From Bacteroidota bacterium (GTDB lineage Bacteria; Bacteroidota; Rhodothermia; Balneolales; HLUCCA01): a DNA stretch of 64,000 nt. Numbering within the stretch: position 1 is the first letter of the stretch; each line of letters begins with the position of its first letter. The notes beneath the pieces were generated by a model. It did no database searches. It was not told the DNA's origin and was given only the letters and a program-made list of their open reading frames with translations. Location: positions 248,001 to 312,000 of the forward strand of contig JAFIEZ010000007.1 in NCBI GenBank assembly GCA_020832235.1, in the 5' to 3' direction. A program made the position numbers and the translations under genes. This document shows positions 27,063-37,796 of the stretch, in pieces.

Positions 27063-29744
27063 TTAGCCTAAAGCGGCCAGCTGCTCCCGAAGTTTTTCAA
27101 GGTTGGCAGTAGCGTCGCGCAGCTTGTTTTTCTCATTCTGAACCACGCTATCTGGCGCTCTGGAAACAAAGCTTTCATTATTGAGCTTTGCCGCTACACT
27201 TTTTTTGAACCCTTCGAATCGCTCTATTTCTTTCTGAATGCGCTGGCGTTCTTTATCCAGATCGATGAGACCTTCCATAGGCACGAAGATTTCAATACCG
27301 GAAACTACAGCCGTTGAGCATAGGCCTGGTTTTTCAACCTCGGCAGCTATGGTGAGAGACTCCGTTTTCTGAAGTTTGTTGAGTATCCAGCTGCCCTCTT
27401 GAACAATTTTGGCAACCTCTTCGCTGTGTGTAGCAATGAGCACATGTATAGGTTTTCCGGGAGCTATGCCTGCTTCTGCGCGGATGTTTCGCAAAGCGGA
27501 AACCAATTGTTGCATGAGCCCGAATGTTTTTTCAGCCTCACTGTTCATGTGAGCTGCGTTTGCTACAGGCCAGGATGTAATCGTAAGGGCCTCGGCCTGG
27601 TTTCGTTCACGTATATAATGCCAGATTTCCTCAGATATAAATGGCATGAAGGGATGCAGTAGTTTCATAAGCTCTTCAAAAATGCCCAGAGCTGCCTCCA
27701 ACCGTTCAGCCGGAACCTTCTCGCCCGGAACGTCGCTCTTACAAAGCTCGATGTACCAGTCGCAGAAGTCATCCCACACCAATGCATATACTTTTTGCAA
27801 GGCTTCATTAAGCCGATATCGGTCGAAATCTTCGTTTAAGGCCTCAATAGTAGTGTGCAGTCTGCTCATCATCCAACGATCAACCAGAGAATCACTGTTG
27901 CTTGGTACCCGGGGCGTGTAGGTGCGATCTTCTTCCATATTCATGACCAGAAAGCGGAAAGCATTCCAGATTTTATTGGAAAAGTTTCGCCCTTGTTCGC
28001 ATAGCGCTTCATCGAAGAGTAAATCATTACCGGCGGGAGAGGAGAACAACATGCCAACCCGGGTTCCGTCGGCGCCGTATGTGGCAATGAGATCGAGCGG
28101 ATCGGGGGAGTTTCCTAGTGATTTAGACATCTTGCGCCGCTGTTTGTCGCGTACGATGCCGTGGTAGTACACATTGGAGAATGGTTTTTCTCCGCGGAAG
28201 GCATATCCGGCCATAATCATACGCGCGACCCAGAAAAACATGATTTCCGGTGCCGTAACCAGGTCTTGTGTAGGGTAGTAGTACCGGATGTCTTTATTCT
28301 CAGGGTCTTTCATGCCATCGAATACGGTGATGGGCCACAACCACGATGAAAACCAGGTGTCGAGTACATCCTCATCTTGTTGTACATCATCGGTACCCAA
28401 CGAGCTGTTGCCGGTTTTTTTGCGGGCTTTTTCGAGGGCTTCATCCTTTGTTTTTGCAATGACAAAATCATGTTCTCCATCCCCGAAATACCAGGCGGGA
28501 ATGCGATGTCCCCACCATAACTGACGTGATATACACCAGTCTTGAATGTTTTCCATCCAGTTTCGATACGAATTCTTAAACTTTGCCGGATGAAACCGAA
28601 TACTGTCATTTTCAACGTTTTCGAGAGCTGGTTTGGCGAGTTCTTGCATGTTCAGGAACCACTGCAACGATAAGCGTGGCTCAATGACCACATCGGTACG
28701 TTCGCTGTAGCCAACCTTATTTTGCATTTCCTCTGTTTTAACAAGAAATCCGGCTTCTTCCAGATCTTTTGCAATGAGCTTGCGTACTTCAAAACGATCT
28801 TTGCCGATATAATGTCCTGCCGCAGCACTCAACGTACCGTCGGCCTCCAGCATATCAATTATGGGAAGGTTGTGCTTCTGCCCCAGATCATAATCGTTTC
28901 GGTCGTGGGCGGGGGTAATCTTCAGGCAACCTGTTCCGAATTCCATTTCAACATATTCATCGGCAATTACCGGTACGGATCGATTTGCTATGGGAACAAT
29001 GACCTGCTTGCCGATGAGGTGTTTGTATCGTTCGTCGTTTGGGTTTACGCACACGGCTGTGTCGGCCAGAATGGTTTCCGGACGGGTTGTCGCTATGGTG
29101 AGGTATTCATCGGAGTCGGTAAACCGATATTTAATGTGATAAAAACGGGAGTTCTGTTCTTTGAAGATTACTTCTTCATCGGAAAGCGCTGTTTTGGCTT
29201 CGGGATCCCAGTTAATCATACGCAGACCGCGATAGATGAGACCTCGTTCGTGGAGGTCAATGAAACAGTCGATTACAGCCTCGTATAAATCATCTTCCAA
29301 TGTAAAACGCGTGCGGTCCCAGTCGCAGGAGGCACCCAATTTTTTTAACTGCTCGAGAATGATGCCTCCGTGCTCATCGGTCCACTCCCAGGCGTGTTTC
29401 ATAAACTCGTCACGCGAAAGATCCGATTTCTTGATTCCTTTTTTTCGTAGTCGCTGCACTACTTTGGCTTCGGTAGCGATGGAGGCATGGTCGGTGCCCG
29501 GAACCCAGCAGGCATTTTTCCCAAGCATACGGGCTCGTCGCACCAGTACATCCTGAATAGTATTGTTGAGCATATGGCCCATGTGCAATACACCGGTTAC
29601 GTTGGGGGGAGGTATAACAACAGTAAACGGTTCTCTTTCGTCCGGCTCAGAATGGAAATATTGATTTTTCGTCCAATAGGAGTACCATTTTGTTTCAATG
29701 GCAGATGGGTCGAATTGCTTGGGTAGTTCGTTAATAGAAGACAT
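27063..29744 (-). CDS. valS: Valyl-tRNA synthetase
   Basis: 893 residues, class Ia synthetase charging tRNA-Val. The HIGH-type motif HMGH is at 54-57 (PPPNVTGVLHMGHMLNN). The editing (CP1) domain includes TTRPETILADTAVCVNP and GTGCLKITPAHDRNDYDLG. KMSKS is at 538-542, and the anticodon-binding domain includes DDFCDWYIELCK. A C-terminal coiled-coil arm (DLDKERQRIQKEIERFEG to LREQLAALG) is typical of ValS. No T-box or leader peptide is visible upstream; 29745-29790 is short and featureless before the rsmB terminator. Confidence 0.97.
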   Translation of the reverse strand: MSSINELPKQFDPSAIETKWYSYWTKNQYFHSEPDEREPFTVVIPPPNVTGVLHMGHMLNNTIQDVLVRRARMLGKNACWVPGTDHASIATEAKVVQRLRKKGIKKSDLSRDEFMKHAWEWTDEHGGIILEQLKKLGASCDWDRTRFTLEDDLYEAVIDCFIDLHERGLIYRGLRMINWDPEAKTALSDEEVIFKEQNSRFYHIKYRFTDSDEYLTIATTRPETILADTAVCVNPNDERYKHLIGKQVIVPIANRSVPVIADEYVEMEFGTGCLKITPAHDRNDYDLGQKHNLPIIDMLEADGTLSAAAGHYIGKDRFEVRKLIAKDLEEAGFLVKTEEMQNKVGYSERTDVVIEPRLSLQWFLNMQELAKPALENVENDSIRFHPAKFKNSYRNWMENIQDWCISRQLWWGHRIPAWYFGDGEHDFVIAKTKDEALEKARKKTGNSSLGTDDVQQDEDVLDTWFSSWLWPITVFDGMKDPENKDIRYYYPTQDLVTAPEIMFFWVARMIMAGYAFRGEKPFSNVYYHGIVRDKQRRKMSKSLGNSPDPLDLIATYGADGTRVGMLFSSPAGNDLLFDEALCEQGRNFSNKIWNAFRFLVMNMEEDRTYTPRVPSNSDSLVDRWMMSRLHTTIEALNEDFDRYRLNEALQKVYALVWDDFCDWYIELCKSDVPGEKVPAERLEAALGIFEELMKLLHPFMPFISEEIWHYIRERNQAEALTITSWPVANAAHMNSEAEKTFGLMQQLVSALRNIRAEAGIAPGKPIHVLIATHSEEVAKIVQEGSWILNKLQKTESLTIAAEVEKPGLCSTAVVSGIEIFVPMEGLIDLDKERQRIQKEIERFEGFKKSVAAKLNNESFVSRAPDSVVQNEKNKLRDATANLEKLREQLAALG

Positions 29745-29790
29745 CGATGTTGTTCAATGTGTTATCTGGTGGATGGGAACAGCGTAAAAC

Positions 29791-29820
29791 AGAAAAGCCT
29801 TCATGTGGGAAGGCTTTTCA
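29791..29820. terminator. Terminator after rsmB
   Basis: GAAAAGCCTTC (29792-29802) pairs perfectly with GAAGGCTTTTC (29809-29819) around a six-base loop, 20 bases after the rsmB stop on minus. The U-tract on minus is the TTTTC of the stem followed by TGTTTTA. Confidence 0.8.
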
Positions 29821-29838
29821 ATAGATTCAAATTCGGGA

Positions 29839-31164
29839 CTATTTAACCCGTTTCAGCAACACGCCAAAGTGGCCGTCGCAACCGTGAACATGAGGAAGTG
29901 TCTGGTAGGAAAGCAGATCTTCGGATAATACATCTTCAGGAAGATAATCATCGAGTGGCTGGAGCTCGAAGTTATCGTACTCTTGCAAGAACTTCTGCAC
30001 TTGTTCCATGTTTTCCTCAGGCTCAATAGAGCAGGTAGCGTACACCAGTCTGCCACCTTTTTTGACCATGTTGGCTGCAGCATCCAGCAATTCGGCCTGC
30101 TTTTCGATGATAGCGCTTAATTCTTCAGGTGTACGCTTCCATCGCAGGTCAGCCCGTTTGCTCAAAACACCCGTACCTGAGCAAGGAGCGTCAAGCAGCA
30201 CAGCATCAGCCAGTTTGAATCGTTCTTCAATAATGTCGGCACGTTGAATTTTTACGTTTTCAGCACCATAGTGCTCCGCATTTTCAGCGATTTTGCCAAT
30301 GCGATCTTGAGCGATATCAACGGAAAGTATGGTACCCTCGTTTTGCATCATACCGGACAGTACAATCGTTTTAGTTCCGGGAGCGGCACACAAATCGTAG
30401 ACGAGTTCGTTGGGCTGGGGGTCAAGCACTGCTGGAGCAAAACCCGCGGCAATGTCCTGAACCTGACATAATCCTTTTTCAAACCAACCTTTTGCTCGTA
30501 CTTCAGCAACACTGTCAACTTTGAAATATCCCGGCAGCCAATCGCTTTCTTCAAATGCGATGCCGCTTTTTTCCAGACGCAGTCTGAAATTGTCGGTTTG
30601 CGTGCGCAGATTATTCACGCGGAGGTAGAAGTCGGGACGCTTATTATTGGCCTGAAATAATTGAAAAGCTTCACGTTCGCCCATGCGTTTTACGTATCGT
30701 TCAACCATCCATTCAGGGTGTGAAAAGGTGGTAGCAATGAGCTGGGTTCGGTCGGCCATGGTAGGCTTTGGTAATTGATTGGCTTCTCTTTCACGCTGCG
30801 CTCTGCGGAGTATAGCGTTTACCATGTCGCCGGAACGTGAGCTGATTTGTCGCTTCGCGATTTCAACAGGCTCGTTTATTGCCGCGTGGTCTGGTGTTCC
30901 ATCCATGAACAATAAACCGTACAGCCCCAGACGTAAAATGTTTTTGAACATTGCTTCCAGTTCTTCTAATGGTACAGAACTGTATTCGGCAATCATGAAA
31001 TCTAGAAATGAACGCCGACGCAATATACCCTGAATGTATTCATTGGCCTGAGCACGCTCTCTGGTATCCAGCTCGTCAAGAAGACGGTTGTCCAGGTAGT
31101 TGGAAGTGTCAAATTGTGTCAGCACCTTTATGCTCGCCAGACGGGCAGTGAGTGTAGTATCCAA
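29839..31164 (-). CDS. rsmB: 16S rRNA (cytosine-967-C5)-methyltransferase RsmB
   Basis: 441 residues. The N-terminal NusB-like RNA-binding fold (~1-140; FLDFMIAEYSSVPLEELEAM) is followed by an SAM-dependent Rossmann methyltransferase with DLCAAPGTKTIVLSGMMQ. The two cysteines of the m5C mechanism are Cys328 in LLDAPCSGTGVL and Cys378 in VYATCSIEPEENM. The start is a TTG (31162-31164): an in-frame stop lies five codons upstream and no ATG is near, so non-AUG initiation is the only option that keeps the N-terminal domain. It is divergent from atpD across a 281-base gap. Confidence 0.93.
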   Translation of the reverse strand: MDTTLTARLASIKVLTQFDTSNYLDNRLLDELDTRERAQANEYIQGILRRRSFLDFMIAEYSSVPLEELEAMFKNILRLGLYGLLFMDGTPDHAAINEPVEIAKRQISSRSGDMVNAILRRAQREREANQLPKPTMADRTQLIATTFSHPEWMVERYVKRMGEREAFQLFQANNKRPDFYLRVNNLRTQTDNFRLRLEKSGIAFEESDWLPGYFKVDSVAEVRAKGWFEKGLCQVQDIAAGFAPAVLDPQPNELVYDLCAAPGTKTIVLSGMMQNEGTILSVDIAQDRIGKIAENAEHYGAENVKIQRADIIEERFKLADAVLLDAPCSGTGVLSKRADLRWKRTPEELSAIIEKQAELLDAAANMVKKGGRLVYATCSIEPEENMEQVQKFLQEYDNFELQPLDDYLPEDVLSEDLLSYQTLPHVHGCDGHFGVLLKRVK

Positions 31165-31325
31165 AGTAATTTCGCTGTTTTAGAATGAAAGATTTCAAAA
31201 AACGAGATGAACCAGCATAACGCTGATTACTTCTTAACGTTTACAATCACATAAAATACGCAAACATAGCGATTCATTATAGTGTAATTATCAACTATGG
31301 TCTGGAATTTTGACATTTCTTCTGC

Positions 31326-31357
31326 TTTGCGTTTCCTGAAGTTTATGTCTAACTTTA
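31326..31357 (+). promoter_or_regulatory. Candidate promoter of atpD-atpC
   Basis: TTTG (31326-31329), a 20-base spacer and TAACTTTA (31350-31357) match the Bacteroidota consensus with one mismatch at the last base. It would give an ~80-base leader. The remainder of the 281-base gap before it (31165-31325) shows no other recognisable element. Confidence 0.4.
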
Positions 31358-31436
31358 ACAGCTATATTTTATCTGTTAAATTTTCATGCATGAGCCCGCT
31401 TTGCGAGGTCTTGAAACTCCACAAATCATTAAATAA

Positions 31437-32930
<1,494 letters not shown>

Positions 32931-32942
32931 TTCTGAGAAGAT

Positions 32943-33356
32943 ATGAAAACATTTGAAACACAGATTTTAACTCCCGATGGAGCTGTTTTCAAGGGGATGG
33001 TTGAGTCGGTAAATCTGCCTGGTACTGAAGGGAATTTTCAGATACTTGGCGATCATGCCAGCTTGATGTCTGCTCTGGAACCCGGTGAAATCAAGCTGAG
33101 TGGCGGATCAACTGCTTCCGAAACACGTTTTGCGATGTCAGTGGGTTTTGTAGAGGTGCACGAAAACAACGTCACCGTTCTTGCCGAGGCTGCAGAGAGA
33201 GTTGAGAAGATTGATGTTGAACGGGCTAAGTTAGCTTTGAAAAGAGCCGAAGAGCGTTTGCAAAAGGCTAATAACTCACCCGATATCGATTTGCTCAGGG
33301 CTGAAGCTGCGTTGCAAAGAGCGCAGAACCGTCTGAAGCTCACAAAAACAAATTAA
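32943..33356 (+). CDS. atpC: F1F0 ATP synthase subunit epsilon
   Basis: 137 residues, 12 bases after atpD. The N-terminal beta-sandwich (MKTFETQILTPDGAVFKGMV, then LPGTEGNFQILGDHASLMSA) is followed by a two-helix C-terminal domain (ERAKLALKRAEERLQKANNS and DLLRAEAALQRAQNRLKLTK). Both regions are full length, so the ATP-hydrolysis-inhibiting C-terminal hairpin is present. It forms the central stalk with gamma. Confidence 0.95.
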   Translation: MKTFETQILTPDGAVFKGMVESVNLPGTEGNFQILGDHASLMSALEPGEIKLSGGSTASETRFAMSVGFVEVHENNVTVLAEAAERVEKIDVERAKLALKRAEERLQKANNSPDIDLLRAEAALQRAQNRLKLTKTN

Positions 33357-33386
33357 GTCTTATTTTAGGATTGAACAGGTATTATA

Positions 33387-33421
33387 AAAAAAGGCTGAAT
33401 GGTTTCATTCAGCCTTTTTTT
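33387..33421. terminator. Bidirectional terminator between atpC and the convergent PBP gene
   Basis: AAGGCTGAATG (33391-33401) pairs with CATTCAGCCTT (33406-33416), extended by A-run at 33387-33390 and T-run at 33417-33421, with a four-base loop. Confidence 0.92.
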
Positions 33422-33427
33422 ATGCCT

Positions 33428-33457
33428 TTTGAATGTAGTTTGAATGTAGTTTGAATG
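33428..33457. repeat. Short tandem repeat, 11-base unit, 2.7 copies
   Basis: TTTGAATGTAG occurs at 33428-33438 and 33439-33449, and its first eight bases again at 33450-33457. It lies between the atpC terminator and the PBP stop codon, in the untranslated 3' end of the PBP message. Confidence 0.85.
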
Positions 33458-33464
33458 GGTTTGT

Positions 33465-35813
33465 CTACCAGCCTGTTCTCCGAGTATTGCGCTGCGATTG
33501 GTCAATTTGACTGGCATCTGGAATATCCTCGACAAATCCGGCAGGTTGCTCAAACCCTTCTGTGCTCCAGTTATCCGCGTTATTGCGACGATTATCTAAG
33601 ATGAAGTCAGCTACAATAGGTAAAGCGGTTCTCGCTCCCTGACCAATACCCGAACTGCTAGGAAAACGTATCCTTCGGTCGTCACCTCCAACCCATGATC
33701 CAATAGCTATATGGGGCATAACAGCTATGAACCAATTATCGGCGCTGTTCTGAGTGGTACCGGTTTTTCCGGCAACATCCTGAGTTACTCCCATTACACG
33801 CATACGTACCCCAGTTCCGGCTCCCCACTCTCCGCCACGAATTACACCTCGCATCATATCTACCATGATATACGCTGTTTCAGGGCTTATCACCTCTTCG
33901 CGACGCTGAGGAAAATATTCTACCAGTACATTTCCGGCTTTGTCTTCAATCCGCGTAACGGCAATTGGCTCAATATAAACACCTTGATTTGCAAACGTGC
34001 TGTAGGCGCTGGTCATCTCAAGCAATGTAAGTTCGGCCGTACCCAGGGCAATTGATGGATATGTTAAAATAGGAGACTGGCGTACACCCAGATTATAGGC
34101 CATTTCAGCAATCTTCCGACCAGCCGGCATCAGGTCTTCTAGTCTATTTGTGCCCGGTGCACCGGCAAGTTCAGGTAACAGTCGAACGGTTACATTGTTA
34201 AGAGACCGGGCAAGAGCCTCGCTCATCGATACCATTTCAGGCCCGGGTGATACGGTCGCATCTTTAGGGTCCCAAACCTGATTGCGACTATCAATAAAAC
34301 TTACCGGAAACCTCGAAAAGCGATGGTAGGGTTTGTACCCGTTATCTATCGCAACAGCGTACACGAAGGGTTTCATGGTTGACCCTACCTGCTTCCTGGC
34401 CATAAACACCTGGTCGAACTGGCGCCTGCCGTAGTCTGTACCTCCAACCCAAGCCAGTACATGTCCTGTACGAGGATCGAGTGCTACAAAGCTCGATTCC
34501 AGTTGTGTCCGGGCTCGTTTTACACGTTCTAAAAACGCAGCATCTTGCTTGATGTAATCGAGCGCCTCCTGCCTGGTTCTGCCCTGAGCTACTGCTGCTG
34601 CAAATTCCGTTGTTTCAGCCAGGAACTGATCCAGGTGTGTTGGAAAACGTTGCCAGTACCTGTCCATATAGCTGCCACCCGGAGATGTCCATTCTCGTTC
34701 AAACGCAACCTGGTGTTCTGCAAGTCTTTCCCTTACTATACGCTCTGCAATTCGCTGCATGTTCGATTCAACGGTGGTATAGATTACAAGACCGTCTGTA
34801 AAAAGGTCGTAGCCATTCTGGTCCGCCCAGTCCTGTATTTGAAGCCTTACATACTCGCCGAAATATCGACTTTCTCTGCGTGCGCGGAAAGGTGGGTTAT
34901 AGTTTAATGCAATGGGTTCGGTGATTAGCTGCGCATAATAATCTTGCGAAATAAACCCTCTTCTAGCCATCTGGCTAAGTACCACATTGCGTCTGCGTGT
35001 AGAAGACTCCGCACGAGTTCTGGGGTTGAAAAGCGTTGGATTATTAAGACTTCCTATGAGTGTCGCAGCTTCGATAGGTGTGAGGTCACTTGCTGACTTT
35101 CCAAAGTGCGTAAAAGCCGCCGCCTCAATTCCATGCGAGCTATTACTGAACTCTACCGTGTTCAGATACATTTCCAGGATTTCCCGCTTCGTATAATTCC
35201 GCTCAATTTGAATAGCTGTGAGCATTTCGCGAAGTTTACGTACAACACTCACGTCACGCCCTATTTTTCGGTATAAATTTCTTGCCAGCTGCTGTGTAAT
35301 AGTAGATCCGCCTTGAAGATTGCCTCGTAGCAGGTGAATGGGTACTGCAGCGGTTCTGTATAAATCAATACCCCAGTGATCGTAAAACCGGTGATCTTCT
35401 ACAGCTATAAGCGCGTCTATGACATGATGTGAAATTTGGTTGTACGGAACATAGGTTCTGTTCTCGGTGAAGTATTTATCTAATACCTCGCCATCTCTGC
35501 TAAGTACGAAAGAGGCGATGTCTGTTTGTGGGTTTTCCAGCTCTTCAATGGAGGGTAATCCCTGCATTAAGTAAAAAAGAAAACCTACGCCCCCAATTAG
35601 GCCCACCAGTAGAAGGATCCCCGTCCATCTGAACATGAAACCATAAAGTGACTCAGGTTTGCCAGGACTACTTTTCTTACCCTTGCGGATTTCTCCACTC
35701 TGAGTTCCCTTAAACTGAGCCTTAGCCTGACGTTCGGCCATTTTTTTCTTCCTGAACTCCGGGTCGTTCAAATATTTTTCGTAATCGTCGTTGTTGAAAT
35801 CAGAGTTGCTCAT
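33465..35813 (-). CDS. mrcA: Bifunctional penicillin-binding protein 1A-type (glycosyltransferase/transpeptidase)
   Basis: 782 residues from the ATG at 35813 (MSNSDFNNDDYEKY); the upstream extension would overlap the previous gene. A basic cytoplasmic tail (~60 residues) and one helix (~61-83) come first. The GT51 lipid-II polymerase has Glu139 in VEDHRFYDHWGID and GGSTITQQLARNL. The transpeptidase has the S-x-x-K nucleophile Ser478-Lys481 (GSTMKPF), an SLNN box and KTGTT near the C-terminus. It builds and cross-links peptidoglycan from the periplasmic face. It sits 12 bases after the LpxH-like gene on the same strand, so lipid A, polyprenyl and peptidoglycan genes form one envelope cluster. 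Confidence 0.94.
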   Translation of the reverse strand: MSNSDFNNDDYEKYLNDPEFRKKKMAERQAKAQFKGTQSGEIRKGKKSSPGKPESLYGFMFRWTGILLLVGLIGGVGFLFYLMQGLPSIEELENPQTDIASFVLSRDGEVLDKYFTENRTYVPYNQISHHVIDALIAVEDHRFYDHWGIDLYRTAAVPIHLLRGNLQGGSTITQQLARNLYRKIGRDVSVVRKLREMLTAIQIERNYTKREILEMYLNTVEFSNSSHGIEAAAFTHFGKSASDLTPIEAATLIGSLNNPTLFNPRTRAESSTRRRNVVLSQMARRGFISQDYYAQLITEPIALNYNPPFRARRESRYFGEYVRLQIQDWADQNGYDLFTDGLVIYTTVESNMQRIAERIVRERLAEHQVAFEREWTSPGGSYMDRYWQRFPTHLDQFLAETTEFAAAVAQGRTRQEALDYIKQDAAFLERVKRARTQLESSFVALDPRTGHVLAWVGGTDYGRRQFDQVFMARKQVGSTMKPFVYAVAIDNGYKPYHRFSRFPVSFIDSRNQVWDPKDATVSPGPEMVSMSEALARSLNNVTVRLLPELAGAPGTNRLEDLMPAGRKIAEMAYNLGVRQSPILTYPSIALGTAELTLLEMTSAYSTFANQGVYIEPIAVTRIEDKAGNVLVEYFPQRREEVISPETAYIMVDMMRGVIRGGEWGAGTGVRMRVMGVTQDVAGKTGTTQNSADNWFIAVMPHIAIGSWVGGDDRRIRFPSSSGIGQGARTALPIVADFILDNRRNNADNWSTEGFEQPAGFVEDIPDASQIDQSQRNTRRTGW

Positions 35814-35824
35814 CCGCAATGGTA

Positions 35825-36646
35825 TTAATTCGGCTTGTGTAAAATATGGTTGAGTCCATCCCATTTAACGAGATGGAACAAACCCTTAGTATAAAGACAT
35901 GCACTACGGTCTATGTAGAAAGCTCCGGTATTCATGTAGCGTTTCTGGCCCGCAGTTATATCACGAACCTCGTGATGGTGCCCGCAAATGATTACATCTA
36001 GCTCAAATTCATGTAGCATACGCACGACATTAGAGTCCAGATGAACCTTGTCACTTTTATCTGCACGGTCATTCTTTCGGCTCCATGCAGAAAATCTGCG
36101 CATTATGCTGTTCCCGGCTTTCCCTGTAGTTAACGCTTTAAACATTTTTACAAAATACGGGTTTCTTAAAAAGCGATGAAATAATGGTCGAGGAAAACCA
36201 AATTTAGGTTCATACAGGCCGTCTCCATGCATGAGCATCAGAATACATTCATTTTCTGTTCGGAAAAGGCGGTATTCGTGTTCGGTATCAAAACCTGCCT
36301 CATCAAGCGCTCCGAAATCCCAGTTATCGTGATTACCGGTTATGTAGAGTGTGGATGGGTTTCCTGACTGATGGTAATGTTTAAACCAGTGTAAAATGGT
36401 ATGGCTCACTTCAGGCGTGTACTTGCCATATTGCATGTAATAATCAAAAACATCCCCAAGAAGTATTACTTGGGTTTGGTTTTGTTGGCACCATTTCATC
36501 AGCGCAATGAAATCTCGTTCAAGAGCAGCATTCGTGTCCGAATCAAATCCGCCAAGGTGTACATCACTCACGAATAACACGCAATTGGGTAGTTGCGGGA
36601 TATTTAATGGTTCTCCCGTCAGCTTATTTTTTTCGGGTGACCACAA
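35825..36646 (-). CDS. lpxH: UDP-2,3-diacylglucosamine diphosphatase-like metallophosphoesterase (LpxH type)
   Basis: Up to 273 residues. All calcineurin-like metal motifs are present in order: FVSDVHLGG, ILLGDVFDYY, ITGNHDNWD, an HGD (LMLMHGDGLY) and ICGHHHE. The spacing suits LpxH, which cleaves UDP-2,3-diacylglucosamine to lipid X at the cytoplasmic membrane in lipid A synthesis. The start is uncertain: a TTG at 36646 overlaps the previous gene by 23 bases and gives a 20-residue leader, while a GTG at 36580 would start just before the first motif. No ATG is available near either. The mid-region RRFSAWSRKNDRADKSDK is basic, as in membrane-associating LpxH proteins. Confidence 0.83.
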   Translation of the reverse strand: MWSPEKNKLTGEPLNIPQLPNCVLFVSDVHLGGFDSDTNAALERDFIALMKWCQQNQTQVILLGDVFDYYMQYGKYTPEVSHTILHWFKHYHQSGNPSTLYITGNHDNWDFGALDEAGFDTEHEYRLFRTENECILMLMHGDGLYEPKFGFPRPLFHRFLRNPYFVKMFKALTTGKAGNSIMRRFSAWSRKNDRADKSDKVHLDSNVVRMLHEFELDVIICGHHHEVRDITAGQKRYMNTGAFYIDRSACLYTKGLFHLVKWDGLNHILHKPN

Positions 36647-37649
36647 AATTCAAAAAGTCTTTCAGTGTATTCTTTGCGTCGGACTCAGGAAATGTTTGCA
36701 AGCTATCATATGCATTCTTTGTGTATTCTTGCATTTTTGATTCTGCGTAAACAATTCCATTGTTTTTTATCACAAACTGTATGATTTCTGATATATCTTG
36801 GGGGCTTTTGTCGCGCTTTTTGTAAAGTTTGCGATACTTTCTACGTTCTATATATCCTGCTTTTGAAAGAGCGTATATGAAAGGCAGCGTCATTTTTCGT
36901 TCTTTAATATCATTAGCTACGGACTTTCCGGCGTCGTCTGTACCATAATCGAACAGGTCATCGCGTATTTGAAATGCAATACCCATATTTTCTCCGAAGT
37001 TGCGCAAAGCTATCTGTTTTTCTTCATCATCTGTGGCACTTACCGCACCACATTCGCAGCAAGCAGCGATTAAACTAGCCGTTTTTTCCGATATGACCTT
37101 GAAGTAACGTTCTTCTGTCATATTCTGCAACTTAGATGCTTTGAGCTGGCGTAATTCGCCCTCGCTCATTTTGCGTACGGCCTCAGAAACAACCTTTAGC
37201 AATTTAAACTCATCTCGATTTAACGCAACCAGCAAGCCTTTAGCCAGAAGGAAATCGCCTAATAGAACACTTGCTTTATTTTTCCATATGTAGTTAATAG
37301 ACAAGAAACCTCGTCGCTCATCGGCCTCGTCTACCACGTCATCATGTATTAATGTTGCCGTGTGCAATAATTCAATCATTGTGGCGGCAACATAAGTGCG
37401 CTCATTAATTTCCCCACATATTCGTGCAGTATGGAATACGAGAGCAGGACGAAGCTCCTTACCTTTAGATTTCAGTAAATAGCGTACAAGCTGATCGAGC
37501 AGAAAAACATCGGACTTTACGGCCTTGCGGAAAAAAGATCGAAACTCACTAAGGTTTGGAGCTATGGGCTGCTGAATATCTTCCAGCTTTACTCGTTGTG
37601 TTCGATTTTGGTTTGATTTAATGGTATTTTGTATGGCGTTTGCCATCAT
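36624..37649 (-). CDS. ispB: Polyprenyl diphosphate synthase (octaprenyl/solanesyl type)
   Basis: 341 residues, trans-isoprenyl diphosphate synthase. The first aspartate-rich motif LIHDDVVDEAD contains DDxxD at 103-107, and the second is FQIRDDLFDYGTD; GKELRPALVFHTA carries the substrate-binding Lys/Arg. The chain length and the residues before the first motif (MIELLHTATL, small and non-bulky) suit long-chain products for the menaquinone side chain. The ATG at 37649 and the next codon are both Met. It overlaps the start region of the LpxH-like gene, implying coupling. The upstream gap to pfkA (147 bases) is divergent. Confidence 0.92.
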   Translation of the reverse strand: MMANAIQNTIKSNQNRTQRVKLEDIQQPIAPNLSEFRSFFRKAVKSDVFLLDQLVRYLLKSKGKELRPALVFHTARICGEINERTYVAATMIELLHTATLIHDDVVDEADERRGFLSINYIWKNKASVLLGDFLLAKGLLVALNRDEFKLLKVVSEAVRKMSEGELRQLKASKLQNMTEERYFKVISEKTASLIAACCECGAVSATDDEEKQIALRNFGENMGIAFQIRDDLFDYGTDDAGKSVANDIKERKMTLPFIYALSKAGYIERRKYRKLYKKRDKSPQDISEIIQFVIKNNGIVYAESKMQEYTKNAYDSLQTFPESDAKNTLKDFLNFVVTRKK

Positions 37650-37796
37650 GTTGCAATTTTAGATAATAAATTTTCAGTATGGTACCGATGCCTTCAGGCT
37701 TAACGGTATTCAAAGTGCTTAAGGCTTTGTTTACTATATGTTATTCAGTTCTGATACATTGATTTAAGTAAACTTATAAACATAACATTTATACCA

